The translations under genes were made by a program, and so were the position numbers. From assembly GCA_020809705.1 (NCBI GenBank), contig CP085833.1, forward strand, positions 4,092,001 through 4,156,000: 64,000 nt of DNA, read 5' to 3'. The notes under the pieces are model-generated. The model saw nothing but the letters and a program-made list of their open reading frames with translations. It was not told the DNA's origin and searched no databases. Below are positions 1 to 10,400 of this stretch, in pieces (the stretch's first letter is position 1; the number at the start of each line of letters is the position of its first letter). The DNA comes from Calonectria ilicicola. Lineage: Eukaryota > Ascomycota > Sordariomycetes > Hypocreales > Nectriaceae.

Positions 1-547
1 TTAACTCCATTTTTATTTTTTGAGATTTTTCCAAAGACGTTTACTTGATGGTTAGTTAAGTATCAAATGATGCCTACCCACTGATTGTTTTCTTGTGGAG
101 AGTCGTTTTCGGATATGGAGCTAAGTGGATTCTAGGCTTCCGAATTCAAGGATTGTTAGAGAAAAACGGCGAGGTGACTCGGCACCACACATATCTATTT
201 CCCTCCAGATTTATTTAAGTTCAAAATTAAATCTTTAGTGGTAAAAAAAAACTGTATGGTGATGTTGATGGTCAAGGTAGAAGGTTATGTTTCTCCCGGG
301 TTGCAATGGAGAGGGAAATGGCTAGGTAAATTTTACATTGGGAGTAACATGATAATGCCGTAAATGATGTTTTTCAGAGGCTTCTTGATTAGATAAAGCC
401 AAATATGAAAGGAGAAAAATTAAAACAATCGGCTACCTCATATTATTTTTAGCCTATTGTGTTAGAGGATTGGGTCCGGCTGGGATTCCAAGAAAAATAA
501 CCTACCCTATAGTAGATTGGACGCACAAGATAAAAGGGACCTGTTGT
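1..547. other. AT-rich spacer, no gene seen
   Basis: No open frame with recognisable protein similarity and no intron-exon pattern was seen on either strand. The stretch is AT-rich and ends at the MITE that starts at 550. Confidence 0.5.
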
Positions 548-709
548 TAAGACTGCGCCCTTGTCAAGCAAGGGACCTCCCCCCAAGGGACCCCCCGTGA
601 CTTTCACCACCAAAATTTGTCGATGATCTAAGCAATGGGAAATCTTTTTAGTGGAAAAACTCACAGGGGGTCCCTTGGGGGGAGGTCCCTTGACAAGGGT
701 GTAGTCTTA
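548..709. mobile_element. 158-bp Tc1/mariner-type MITE
   Basis: Bases 550-707 are a near palindrome. The left arm (550-597) and the reverse complement of the right arm (661-707) share the AGACT start, the CCCTTGTCAAG core and a GGACCTCCCCCCAAGGGACC block, with a 4-bp insertion in the left arm. The arms flank about 65 bp of non-coding sequence. A TA dinucleotide sits directly outside each end (548-549 and 708-709), as expected for the target duplication of Tc1/mariner elements. There is no transposase, so it would be non-autonomous. The family assignment rests only on the TA duplication and the structure. Confidence 0.75.
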
Positions 710-1116
710 GTGCTGAAATAAATCATCAATCTTCCCTCTTCCAATAATTTTTACTGTATCAATTTGACAGTCATTTGGCCTAGCCTGGCCATTCTTATTG
801 ATTTCTTTTATGAAGACCCTCTGATATAGACTCATAAAGACCATTACCAGCCTTTGTTTTGAATACTAGGAGTGGTAGTCGTCTAATTCCATCATACTAT
901 GTCTAGTTATTGTGCCATTATGTCCGCCATGCACTCAATCCATCTATGCGCAAGAGAAATAATCCTGAAGTGACTGATTTATTCTAGTCATATTTCACCC
1001 TTCAAAGGAAACTGTCAAAAAAGTGGCGAAAAACAAGAAACTCATGCAAACCGGTATTCAAATCAGAAAAAAAACACCCTATTTGTTTTTCCATGACTGG
1101 CTACATGTGACCTGAT
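710..1116. other. Spacer, no gene seen
   Basis: AT-rich non-coding sequence between the MITE and the broken zinc-cluster gene. No supported ORF or RNA gene. Confidence 0.4.
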
Positions 1117-2268
1117 CTAACAGGCAAGAACAATCGGAGTGCTCCCTAGCCCGGGTCGAGCTGCCTCTCGCAGGGGATATCCAACCAAAACACAAACACA
1201 TGTGACCTGATCAATAAGGCGTTGTTCCCAGTAACGAGACTCGGCACCTATCCGACTGCAAAACGTCCCACGGTCGCGATAATGGTCACATTTCCCACTG
1301 CAATTTTTCAGGTGGCGTGGAAGCAGGCGAGATGGCATCTCTTGCTCGCATTTATGACAAGTTTGCTTTCCTTCATGGAGGAGATACTCATGGATGAAAT
1401 TTGTGCATTCGAGGTCCTCCTTTTTGGAGCGCTTGCAAGCTGCACTTCGGCCTGGTTTGTTGCAAATCGCTCCTTCATCAAAACACGGCTTACTCTTGCT
1501 TGCACATGAACCTCGGTGTGCTGTCAGGTTGCTTATATCGTCTCTTCCGCATCGCTCACAAGTATTCTTTTTCATATTGAAGAGATGCGCATGGGTGAAA
1601 TTTGTGCATTCGAAGCCCTTCTTTTTGCAGCGCTTGCAAGCTGCACTTCGGCCGGTTTTGTCGCAAATCGCTCCAGCTTTGAAGCATGGCTCACACTTGC
1701 CTGCGCACGTATCCTGGTGTTCTGCATACCGTTTTGTGTTGAAGACAACGCTTGCAGTTCTTGCCGCATTCGCATCTTCGCATTTAGTGCACCGACCGAC
1801 GCAAGTTTGTAGATGGTTTGTGTGTGTCGAGGAAATTTTGTCACCGCATCGTTCGCATTCGGCTCAACGGCTCGGATTAGGCGGCGGGTCTTGCCTTGGA
1901 CGATAACCTGTATTATGATCGAGTGGAGTGGCTTCAACCTGGGAGGTGCCATCAGAGATAAACTCGTCCTCGTCCTTGTCATTCTTGCGTCGCTTAACCG
2001 CCTTTTGCCGCCAGTCTCCGCCTGTAAAGGAGCCGGATTTGGTCTCTTCGTCAGTGGCCAAGTTTTCATATGTCGGGTCTGGTCAACTTGGAAAGGAAGG
2101 GGCCCTGAGAACACCCATCACCTTGTCGATTGACAAGCGAGAGTGGGGGAAATTTCTGCTTTTCCTTCGCCGTTTTTGACAGAAATGGTCGAGGATGTTC
2201 TGTCTCAGGAACCTTGTTCGACTCGTGCGTAAGCAAGATTTGAAGTAGAGATTTTGTACCGTCATCAT
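1117..2268 (-). pseudogene. Broken zinc-cluster gene related to the 3' part of the 7424-14775 gene
   Basis: On the minus strand the frame from about 1860 down to 1117 encodes repeated cysteine modules: a C2HC finger (CERCG...H...C) followed by C-x2-C-x6-C-x8-C-x2-C-x6-C, the arrangement seen in the intact gene at 13408-14772. Upstream, in other frames, lie a KRRK segment followed by GTSQVEAT and DPPP, which match the linker just before the modules of the intact gene. Nucleotide similarity reaches back to about 2260, where an ACAAAATCTCTACTTCAAAT stretch matches about 12905. The copy is broken: a TGA lies near 1865 just before the first finger, there are frame changes between 1870 and 2260, and at least one CxxC cysteine is replaced by Ser. 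It has about three modules against seven. The likely former start is the ATG at 2268, just downstream of the promoter/leader repeat. It may be a decayed short paralogue rather than a truncated copy of the giant gene. Confidence 0.75.
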
Positions 2269-2562
2269 ACGATTTTGAATGTAAAAACAGGTAGTGAGAG
2301 TACCAAAGAGAAGAAGCAAGAAAGTCATAGACAAGGGATTCAAGTTATCTGTGTTGAAGTTGATTGTGAGGTTTGAAGAGAAAGGTGACTCCAGGAATGA
2401 GGCGAGCAACGCTTCCTATTTATCTACACACTTGGTTGAGTCAAGCAAAAACTTCCTCGCTTGATGTTACATGTTCCTTTGAACAGTTTGTGTGTTCGTC
2501 GCCTAATTTCTGTGCAGTGATTCATTGAGACAAACCGTTTGCTGGAACACCCGCTTCGTGTT
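2266..2562 (-). repeat. Promoter/leader repeat, left copy (inverted mate at 15222-15541)
   Basis: This roughly 300-bp segment is the imperfect reverse complement of 15222-15541. On the minus strand it holds a TATA-like AGATAAATAGG near 2425, then about 150 bp of pyrimidine-rich leader, and it ends at the ATG at 2268 of the broken zinc-cluster gene. Position, TATA-like box and end at a start codon suggest the promoter and 5' leader of that gene family. The two copies share long blocks but differ by many substitutions and small indels, so the duplication is not recent. Confidence 0.7.
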
Positions 2563-3114
2563 TCCTAAAATCTCAGCTGAAATCTTGGGACCAAAGCATT
2601 GAGAATGACACCATTTCACCTCAGCATGAACGCCTGGTGTAGAAACCACTGTTTGTTCCTGGGAATCCGGCCGGCTTAGAGACTATCACATTATGGGCTC
2701 CAATATCCGCCGCACTAGCTAATTGCACTGCACTGCTTGCTTTGATCAGATATTTATGGCTAAATTTACCCAACACGGCACTTGTTACTCGTTTAGCCAT
2801 GAGCTTACCTCTACGCTCAGTACAAGAAAATGCTTCATTATGTGATTCATCTGCTAGATTTAGGCCAAGCGTTACTGCTATTGACTTTCAAAAAGCTTGA
2901 TGGGGACCCGGGCTATCGTGATCAAGGATGCCCTGGCAGAATCATTCTCGAGGGGCATTTCCAACAATTACCAGACCACCGCCACGGCCAAACGAGGAAA
3001 ACTGGATTGTGATTCGGTCTAGCCCTGGATGGATGCGGATATAATGAAGTGATTCAGAGTTCAATAACGTCAAAATATATTAATTTTTACCGGACCATCA
3101 TGACGCCAGTTCTT
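2563..3114. other. Spacer, no gene seen
   Basis: A short ORF at 2830-3012 (+) has no recognisable content. The segment would be the upstream region of the broken gene at 1117-2268 and the 3' flank of the permease gene. Confidence 0.4.
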
Positions 3115-5079
3115 TTAAAAGAGCCATGTAACCACATTCTTAAGCTTGGCTTTCCACCCAGTCTCTTCGACCACCTTCTCCTCAGCTGTATGTGTATCTG
3201 TTTCTAGATCCATCTCGGCTAATCCGACAATTTTGGTCTTCTTAATAAACTTCCAAGCCAGATACATGATCAACATGACGGGAAGTTCAATGTAAAAGCT
3301 GACAAAGCTGACTCCATCAAACTTGGGGCTGAAGCAGCTCCAGCCCTGGACAAGCACAAGAAAACTGTTTAGAATCACGCAAAACCACGGGCCAAATGGA
3401 TAGGTCCAATTCTTGAAGGGCAGGAGGTGTGTCTTGCCCTGGAGGGCCAGCGCAGAGCGGAAGCGGAGAGATGTGATGCCGATAGCGATCCAGCTCAGCT
3501 GGTTAGACACGCCCACGATACTGGGAGACTGTTAGTACACTTTTGACATCGGCTCAGGTAGGGAGAGTCGCATACTTTTGAAGCCATGTCCACAGCTGAC
3601 CAGCTCCGATAAAGCTAGATCCAAAGCAGAGACCAGCCATGAAACTTGTTGCGAGGACCGCTACCCAGGGCACCTGGTGTCTGTTCAGCTTTCCAAAAAC
3701 CTTGGGTGCATGGCCTTCGATGGCAAGCGTGTAAAGTAGCCTAGTACCAGCAAACAATGCATGGTTTCCAGCGGAAATGACACTTGTCATAATGACGGCG
3801 TTGATGACACTTCCTGCAGCATGTGCGCCTGTCATTTCGAAGACGATGGTAAAGGGAGAGGTGCGGGTTTCCTTCGAATCGAGATCTGGGTAGGTGTATG
3901 GGACATTGAGACCGATGAGAAGGATGGAGAGGAGGCTATCTAACGTTAGTAGCCTGTCATCACAAGCGCATCACATGGGAAACTGGGCATACTAAAAAAG
4001 CAAAATTCGCCAAAACACGTTCTTGACAACTTTGGGAAGATTCTTTGTGGGGTCCTTGGTTTCACCAGCTGTGATGGCGATGCTTTCGGTGCCACCGTCT
4101 GTGCATTGTTAACGCTGATTGCTCTCAAGACATGGGGTAAAGCGGGTGGCATACAAGCAAACGAAGCCGTGACAAACACGGAAGCAAATCCGCCGATACC
4201 TCCGACGAAAGGAGCGTCGGGGAGATGCCAGTACTGGCCTCCAATGTAACGATGATCGACGTTACCGCCTGCATTGACGACAATTCCCATGACGATGAAG
4301 ACCTCGCATGAAGCGTCAGCAGTGGGTTCTGGGGAGGATGCAGATTTAATACTTACGACAATAGTAATGACTTTGAGCAAACTCAGCCAGTATTCAAGCT
4401 TTTAATCCGTGTCAGTTTGTTATGGTGTTGGTGGTGCATCGCCAAGTACTTACTTCACCATAAGCACGCACAGTAATGATGTTGGCGGCAATCAGAACAA
4501 ACCAAAAGATCAAGCTCAGAGCCCACCCGGGGAAGTTTTCAGTCCAGTACTCCAGGATTATCTGCAGAGCGACTAGATCTGAGGCTGTTGAAACAGCATC
4601 ATTGAACCAGTAGTTCCAAGTGAGTGCAAACCCAAACGCATCGTCGACGAAGCGGCTGGTACAAGGTTAGTGTTTGTGTAAGTGGACGAAACGAGGAAAA
4701 AGTCGGGCACAAGAAAAAATTGTCAAACTTACCCAGCAAATGTGCAAAAGCTACCTGCCACAGGAAGGAAGGCTGCCATTTCGCCCAAGCTCAGCATGGT
4801 GGTGAAAACAATGGCTCCCACGATGGCGTAGGCAACCAAGATTCCTGCTGGTCCACCGGTGGCCAACGACTTGCCTGTGCCCAAGAAAAGACCAGTGCCA
4901 ATGGTGCCACCAATAGCAATCATTTGCACTTGGCGCGCCGAGAGGGAGCGCTTCAGCAAGTCTGATTGCTTGGGGCCCTGTGCACCGGGCTCGCCTGAGT
5001 GGAAGCCTTCAACGTCATTGTCGAGTGAGTGGATGCCCACCTCCTTGGAGTCCAGGGCGGTCGAATTGTGGAAGGCCAT
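3115..5079 (-). CDS. Amino-acid permease, YAT/LYP family
   Basis: Proton-coupled plasma-membrane amino-acid transporter of the APC superfamily, fungal YAT group; a basic amino-acid (lysine-type) permease is the best guess. The first exon (5079-4733) has a charged N-tail, then IGGTIGTGLFLGTG, the signature of the first membrane helix, and a GEMAAFLPVAGSF motif. Later exons contain the YWFNDA region, a GGNVDHRYIGGQYW loop and a GGTESIAITAGETKDP motif. The exon at about 3835-3554 carries SAGNHALFAGTRLL and the last exon (3516-3115) ends in a cytoplasmic tail. At least six introns with GTAAGT-type donors interrupt the gene, and reading frames rejoin across those inspected. No break was found. Substrate is inferred from family resemblance only. 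Confidence 0.9.
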
Positions 5080-6830
5080 GACTATCGGTCAATGAATGAC
5101 CTCTTACAAAAGAAGCATGCAACGGCTCGGCTAGACGGAAATGGGAGAGCGACACAGAGATGCTTTTAACCGAAGAAAAAAGGGCCGTCGGGGACCCAGA
5201 CGGATGCAGTGTAGATCTCGGCCAGAACCAGCGTCTGCACCTGGCCGTCGACGTTATTTGAACCAACGCCTTGCATCCTCCACACTCACAAAGATTTGCA
5301 GCACGAGGAATTGCGTGCTCGACGGTCCATCCACCAAACCCCAGAATTTGGATCCGCGGCCGGGGGTCTTTTAGGTAAAATTTACTGCTGCCTCAGCGCC
5401 ATTGCGTGAACGGCGGTCCATGGTTCGTCCCGCTCCCAGCCCGCTAGCGAGAAGGTGGAAGGTGAGTTGACTTTCTGGAACAAAAAGCCCGCAAGGGGGT
5501 TCAGGTTAGTTCTCGTGGGTACGTGCGTGTAGTGCGTGTACAGCGAATAAACGGCGACGGGCAGACAAGAGGATTCCAGCGTAACGTCGCAATAGAAACA
5601 CGGCGGCCCACTGACGCGAGGACGTGGACTGCACTACCTGGTCGGCAATTAATCCCGTAATCGCCTTTGACCATGACCTTGAGTCGGCCGACTTTTGTGC
5701 GTGTGTACTTTCTTGTGTGGCAAGACAATCTTGTTCACCTTTAGCCTTCTCCTAGATGCAGCCGACATCTGAAAGAGGAAATTCGCCATGTGTAGAGAGA
5801 GCTAGCCAGCTGACGGTCTTATGATCTGTTGTCCTAAGTACGAGAAATGTCTAATTCGCCATTCATCACGCCGTTGGCACCATTCAACTGAATTCTTATC
5901 CTCAGCATTTTCGCACGACGTCCAAGCCAGTCATGATGAGGCTCGTCCGCGACCCGCAGTTAGACAGACCCTGCACGCCAAGCGACTTCCGCCCTACGGA
6001 CCGCGCGGGTGGCACCCTGGCCAAGAGCTTTTCCCATTAGCCTCCGAGTTGGAAAGTATGGAAGGACAATAGTTGCGGAGTGCTGCAGCATATGTAGACT
6101 TGGGCCACCATCTCTCGACACAAACACCAAAACTGAGGAGGACATCTGTCCACGACCACGTAGTTGGTTAAAGTATAAATAATCATAAAAATAAATAAAT
6201 AAACTTATGGTTTTATTTATAAAATAAATCCCTTATTTATAGGCCAGTATTTGAAAACGCCATGACCCTAAAGCATACATGTTGGACGAAATACCACGCC
6301 TAACTGCGTTACGTCGGATAACTGCACATACGACTCACAACCGGATATGCTGTGTTCTGTAATCGGAGATTTGATCAATGTGACGATATAGTGCACACCG
6401 CAACTTCAGGTTAAACATACTCAAAAACTCTTTTCTCCTTCAACAATCGCAGTACCAAGTACAACTCCATGTTCGGAGCCGGTTAGTTCAGCGGTGTGAT
6501 ACAATGCCTTCAGCCGATCCTCTGTATATAGAAAATTCTCTCTTGCCTGATCGTTTGAGGGGCTCCTCCGGTTTTCACGAAGAACATGCGATTACCCGCG
6601 ATGTCCGTCAGGACTTACACGAGACTCTTATACCAATAATATCTCGTTAAGCCTTTGTCAGACCGGAAGACCGAACCTCAAGTTCGGCGAATAAGGTAGA
6701 GAATCGTCTACAACTGTCATTTTAACTAATGCAATTAACCTGAAAATAACGGGCTTGGCAAGACGGGCTTGTTGCAACTGGTGAGCACAAGCCGTGCTCA
6801 TTCTGGAAACTATTGGCGGGGTTATTTCAT
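5080..6830. other. Intergenic region with AT-rich patch
   Basis: Upstream region of the permease (5080-5500), then sequence without a supported gene. Bases 6180-6245 are a low-complexity AT patch (AAATAAATAAATAAAC). Several 60-83 codon frames exist but none shows codon structure or recognisable motifs. Confidence 0.4.
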
Positions 6831-6838
6831 TATATAAA
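6811..6838 (+). promoter_or_regulatory. Putative core promoter of the giant gene
   Basis: An inverted CCAAT box (ATTGG) at about 6812 is followed by a TATA box TATATAAA at 6831-6838, then by a pyrimidine-rich stretch. The next long ORF starts at 7424, so the 5' leader would be about 550 nt and probably contains at least one intron (a GTTAGT...TATAG candidate lies near 7352-7382). This is inference from base composition and position. Confidence 0.45.
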
Positions 6839-7423
6839 GGGAATTCTGCGTAAACTTAGATGATCTTTTTCTCCTGAACTCTCTCATGCCCAGCTTTTTG
6901 CTTTGACAGTGTCAACTCGATTCTTCGTGCTGGTGGGTCTGTTTGACAGTGGCAACATCTCATTTTCTCACTTGCTTGTCTGCCTCTCTCGTTTTCTGTC
7001 AAGCCTCATTTCCTCCCATATTATTGTTCTTTTACCCAAACTAAGTGTAGAACCGCGACCTACGAGTGCTCGACTACCTTATTGACTTTCCATCCTCCAG
7101 CTTCCTATTGCTGACTGTTCGTATCGTTCTATCCTGTCGTATAGTTCAATGCTGATTGTGCTTCGCATAGATATTGGTTGATAACCGCGATTTTATCCTC
7201 TGCATATCCCCCCATCCACCTCTACAGACTTAAGGTTCGTTTTTGTCCCGTTTTGTTGCATGGAAAACCCTTGACCAACTTTCCTATAGCTCTTGGTTAG
7301 CAATTGCGGTCTTTACACACTTCGAATTCATTCGTCTCCTTCCTGAAGTCAAGGTTAGTTGTTTTGCTTTCTTGTCGTATAGTAAAAAATTGAATAACAT
7401 ATTCCGAGATACCATCAAACACA

Positions 7424-10400
7424 ATGACCCTTCCACTTCAACTACTCGACTTTTACCACTGGATCTCGGGTGAACATCCCGATGATGACGAGCACTTTTC
7501 CATCAGGAGAAGTCGCCCGGCATTCATCTTGTCACCTGTCAACGGGGGGAATGAGGAAATGTGGCGAATAATCCACACCAAATGGTTCCCCCACATCAAC
7601 CTCCCGGCCGCTTCTGACATCATGGGAATGCCCGTGGGTCGGTATCTAGCTTGCCTATTCAATCTTGACGGGTTGATACAAAACCATGAATGGTTGGATG
7701 AGACGTCGCTTTTGGCGGGTTTCCGTTTAGCAGTTGGAAGAAGGAATATTGGAGTATCTATCCCACACAGAGCTCTGGACATGAGAATGGGGGCTTACCA
7801 ATGGGTGAGCCAACAACTCGTTACTTCGCCACTGACTATAATACCGCTCAACTTTGATGCGAGCCATTGGGCTGTCGCTATCGCTAACCAGGACAAAAAT
7901 GTCCTTTACTACTTTGACTCTATTGCGCCCAACAGAGACACCAGAGCAAGATCTGCTGTTGAAATTGTCAATGACATTCAGAAAAGTAACATGGTTCTTC
8001 AGATCGTGAAAGTTCCAAACCAACGGCAACACTGGACTTGTGGTCTCATTGCACTCGAAAGTGTCAGAGTATTTCTGAAACAACCCTTAGGCCAGATGCC
8101 TGCCTACCCAAGAGACACAGAGACAATCACGATCTCGCTTTGGCTGGAAGCCATTCGAAGGGAGCTTGGCTCCCCCTATCCTCTTCGAGACCCGCCAACA
8201 CCTGGTACAACTTTCGACGTAATCCAAATGAAAGAGAAGAAATTCGGTCAGCCTAACCGATGCTGGATCGAGAGCAGTGAACGCGGATCTGACAACCCTG
8301 ACGACACTGAAGATCCTGGCAGCTCTGACGATCTTGACAACTGTGATGATCCTGATAACTCTGACGACTCTAATGACCCTGATGACACTGATGTGTTCGA
8401 GGACCCAGAAGGATCCGAAGACTCCGAGTGCCCCGTTGCATCTGAGGAGTCTGGCAGATCTGAAGAGCTTGGGGGATCTGAGGAGTCTGATGGATTTGAA
8501 GTGTCCGATAGATCCGAAGAGTCTGCTGGATCCATTGAATCTGAATATGAAGGGCCCAACAGATATGAAGCATCCATCGTGTCTGAAGTATCTAGCAGAT
8601 TTGAACGTTCCGACAAATCTGAAGAGTCCATCAACTCCGAATCTGAAGGACCCAATAGACCTGAAGAATCTGATAGGTCTGGGGTGTCTGATATATCTGA
8701 GGAACCCGATAGGTCTAAAGGATCCAGAGAGCATAACAAACCCAATGAGGATGATGTGAATGATGAGCATGTCGACTACAACCATCATAATGACTATGAC
8801 CTTCATGAAGCACATACTGGACTTGGGAGACGCTTAATAACCGACATCGACTCGGAGCAGATTAAGAATGTACGCTTATTCCGAAAAATGGAATCTGTAT
8901 ATGTCAGACTTGAAAGGAGAAGCAATTCACCAAAGTTTAAGTGCCGAGAAGGAATCGAATTCCTCAAGGAGCTTGTTAATGTGGTACGGGTTTGGCTAGA
9001 CGAGGTTGAGAAGCAGGGAGTGGCCTGTGAAAAGGCTTTGAAGTCCTTTCACAAAGGATTTTTACATGATCCTTTCCCTCTAGACGGTACTATGGTCAGT
9101 GCAATACTTGTCCAGCGAATCCGACATTACGAACAGAGATGGCTTGAGGAGTTCAACGAGGGCAACAATCCCGACCAAGTGCCTGTGCCGCGCCTGACGA
9201 AGAGGGTGTTGGCAGCCATCATTAAAAAAATGCCCGGTTAAGGAACCTTACCGCTCGCCTAGACGTTTTGACGACAGCTGGCTCCTAGAGAAAATTGGTC
9301 GTCGGTTTATTTATTTTAAACAGAGAGCAATTCTCAATGAAGCACCACCTACTCGCCTTGCCCACCATGGCCTGTCTCAAGGGGACTTGGAGTGCGATTC
9401 TGATTTGTGGAGCAGATTACGTCCTTCAAAATCCAGCCCCAAATTCCAGTCTCCTGCCTATTTTAGTCCCGTCCCGGATTTGATGTGGGCACATCAAGCA
9501 ACAAAGGCGGATCGGGATGACGTTTGGCTGGCGCTTATGTCGCTGCCACCACGGTTCCTAAGCCGTCTACGCTCAAAAACACCCTGCGATGTTAGTTATA
9601 TAAAGAACATGATGCTCGACCCATTTTCTGTCGTGCAGGACAAGGCTTTAATTGACGATTGGGAACGCACCTTGCGTTTTTCAAGGTACGCCAACGATAC
9701 TCCGCAGGTCCTTGTAGCGACCTCATTGCCATGGGGTAAACGATACCACACGAACCCATGGGTTACTTATCACTATCTCAAAAAGAACCATCTTCCTGGC
9801 CCTCCTGACGACTTGAAAGCATATCCCCATCTAATCGGAGCATTGCATGGCGTATGGTCCAGCTCGGAGTACTTGATGTCAATGATTAGACTGCTGGTTC
9901 TGAGGTTGCTTAAGAATGGTGGGAGAGTCCTGTTATCAGAAAACAAGGACATTTTATCCGTGGAAGATGTGGTTTCGTTGCTTCCAGGCCGTGCCATGAG
10001 CCGGACAGCGCTTTGTAAGGTGACCGAGGCCTTTAGCATGCAACACATGAACGCTTCAGTGGTACCACTCTCAGTGTCTGATGGCTTGACAGGAACCGAG
10101 GAAAACGCCTCCTTGCAGCCAAGACTAGATAGTCATTTTATCCTTGGGGTCGGGGACGATTCCAAAACAGTATATATTTTGCCGCCATCTCCTGGGCCTG
10201 CCCGGGCACTTGTCATATGTTCCATCACTTCTTATTCTTGCACTACGCTTCTCATGGGCGACGAATCGTGTTTAAGAGAATCACAAGTTTACATCGAATC
10301 TCTCTTCCAAAAAGTCTCTTGCTGGCCTGAAGGATTTTCTTGGGATCAAATACACCAGCTCCCTATTCCAGCGGGTAGTGGCAAGATAGGCAAGAAAGAG

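Noticed and set aside
6470..6530. tRNA-like string with GGTTAGTTCAGCGG
   Set aside because: Looks like an A box, but no acceptor pairing, anticodon arm or T-loop (GTTCGAAT-type) follows.
8087..8815. Minus-strand ORFs of up to 242 codons opposite the acidic linker
   Set aside because: Antisense shadows of the repetitive Ser/Asp/Glu-coding region.
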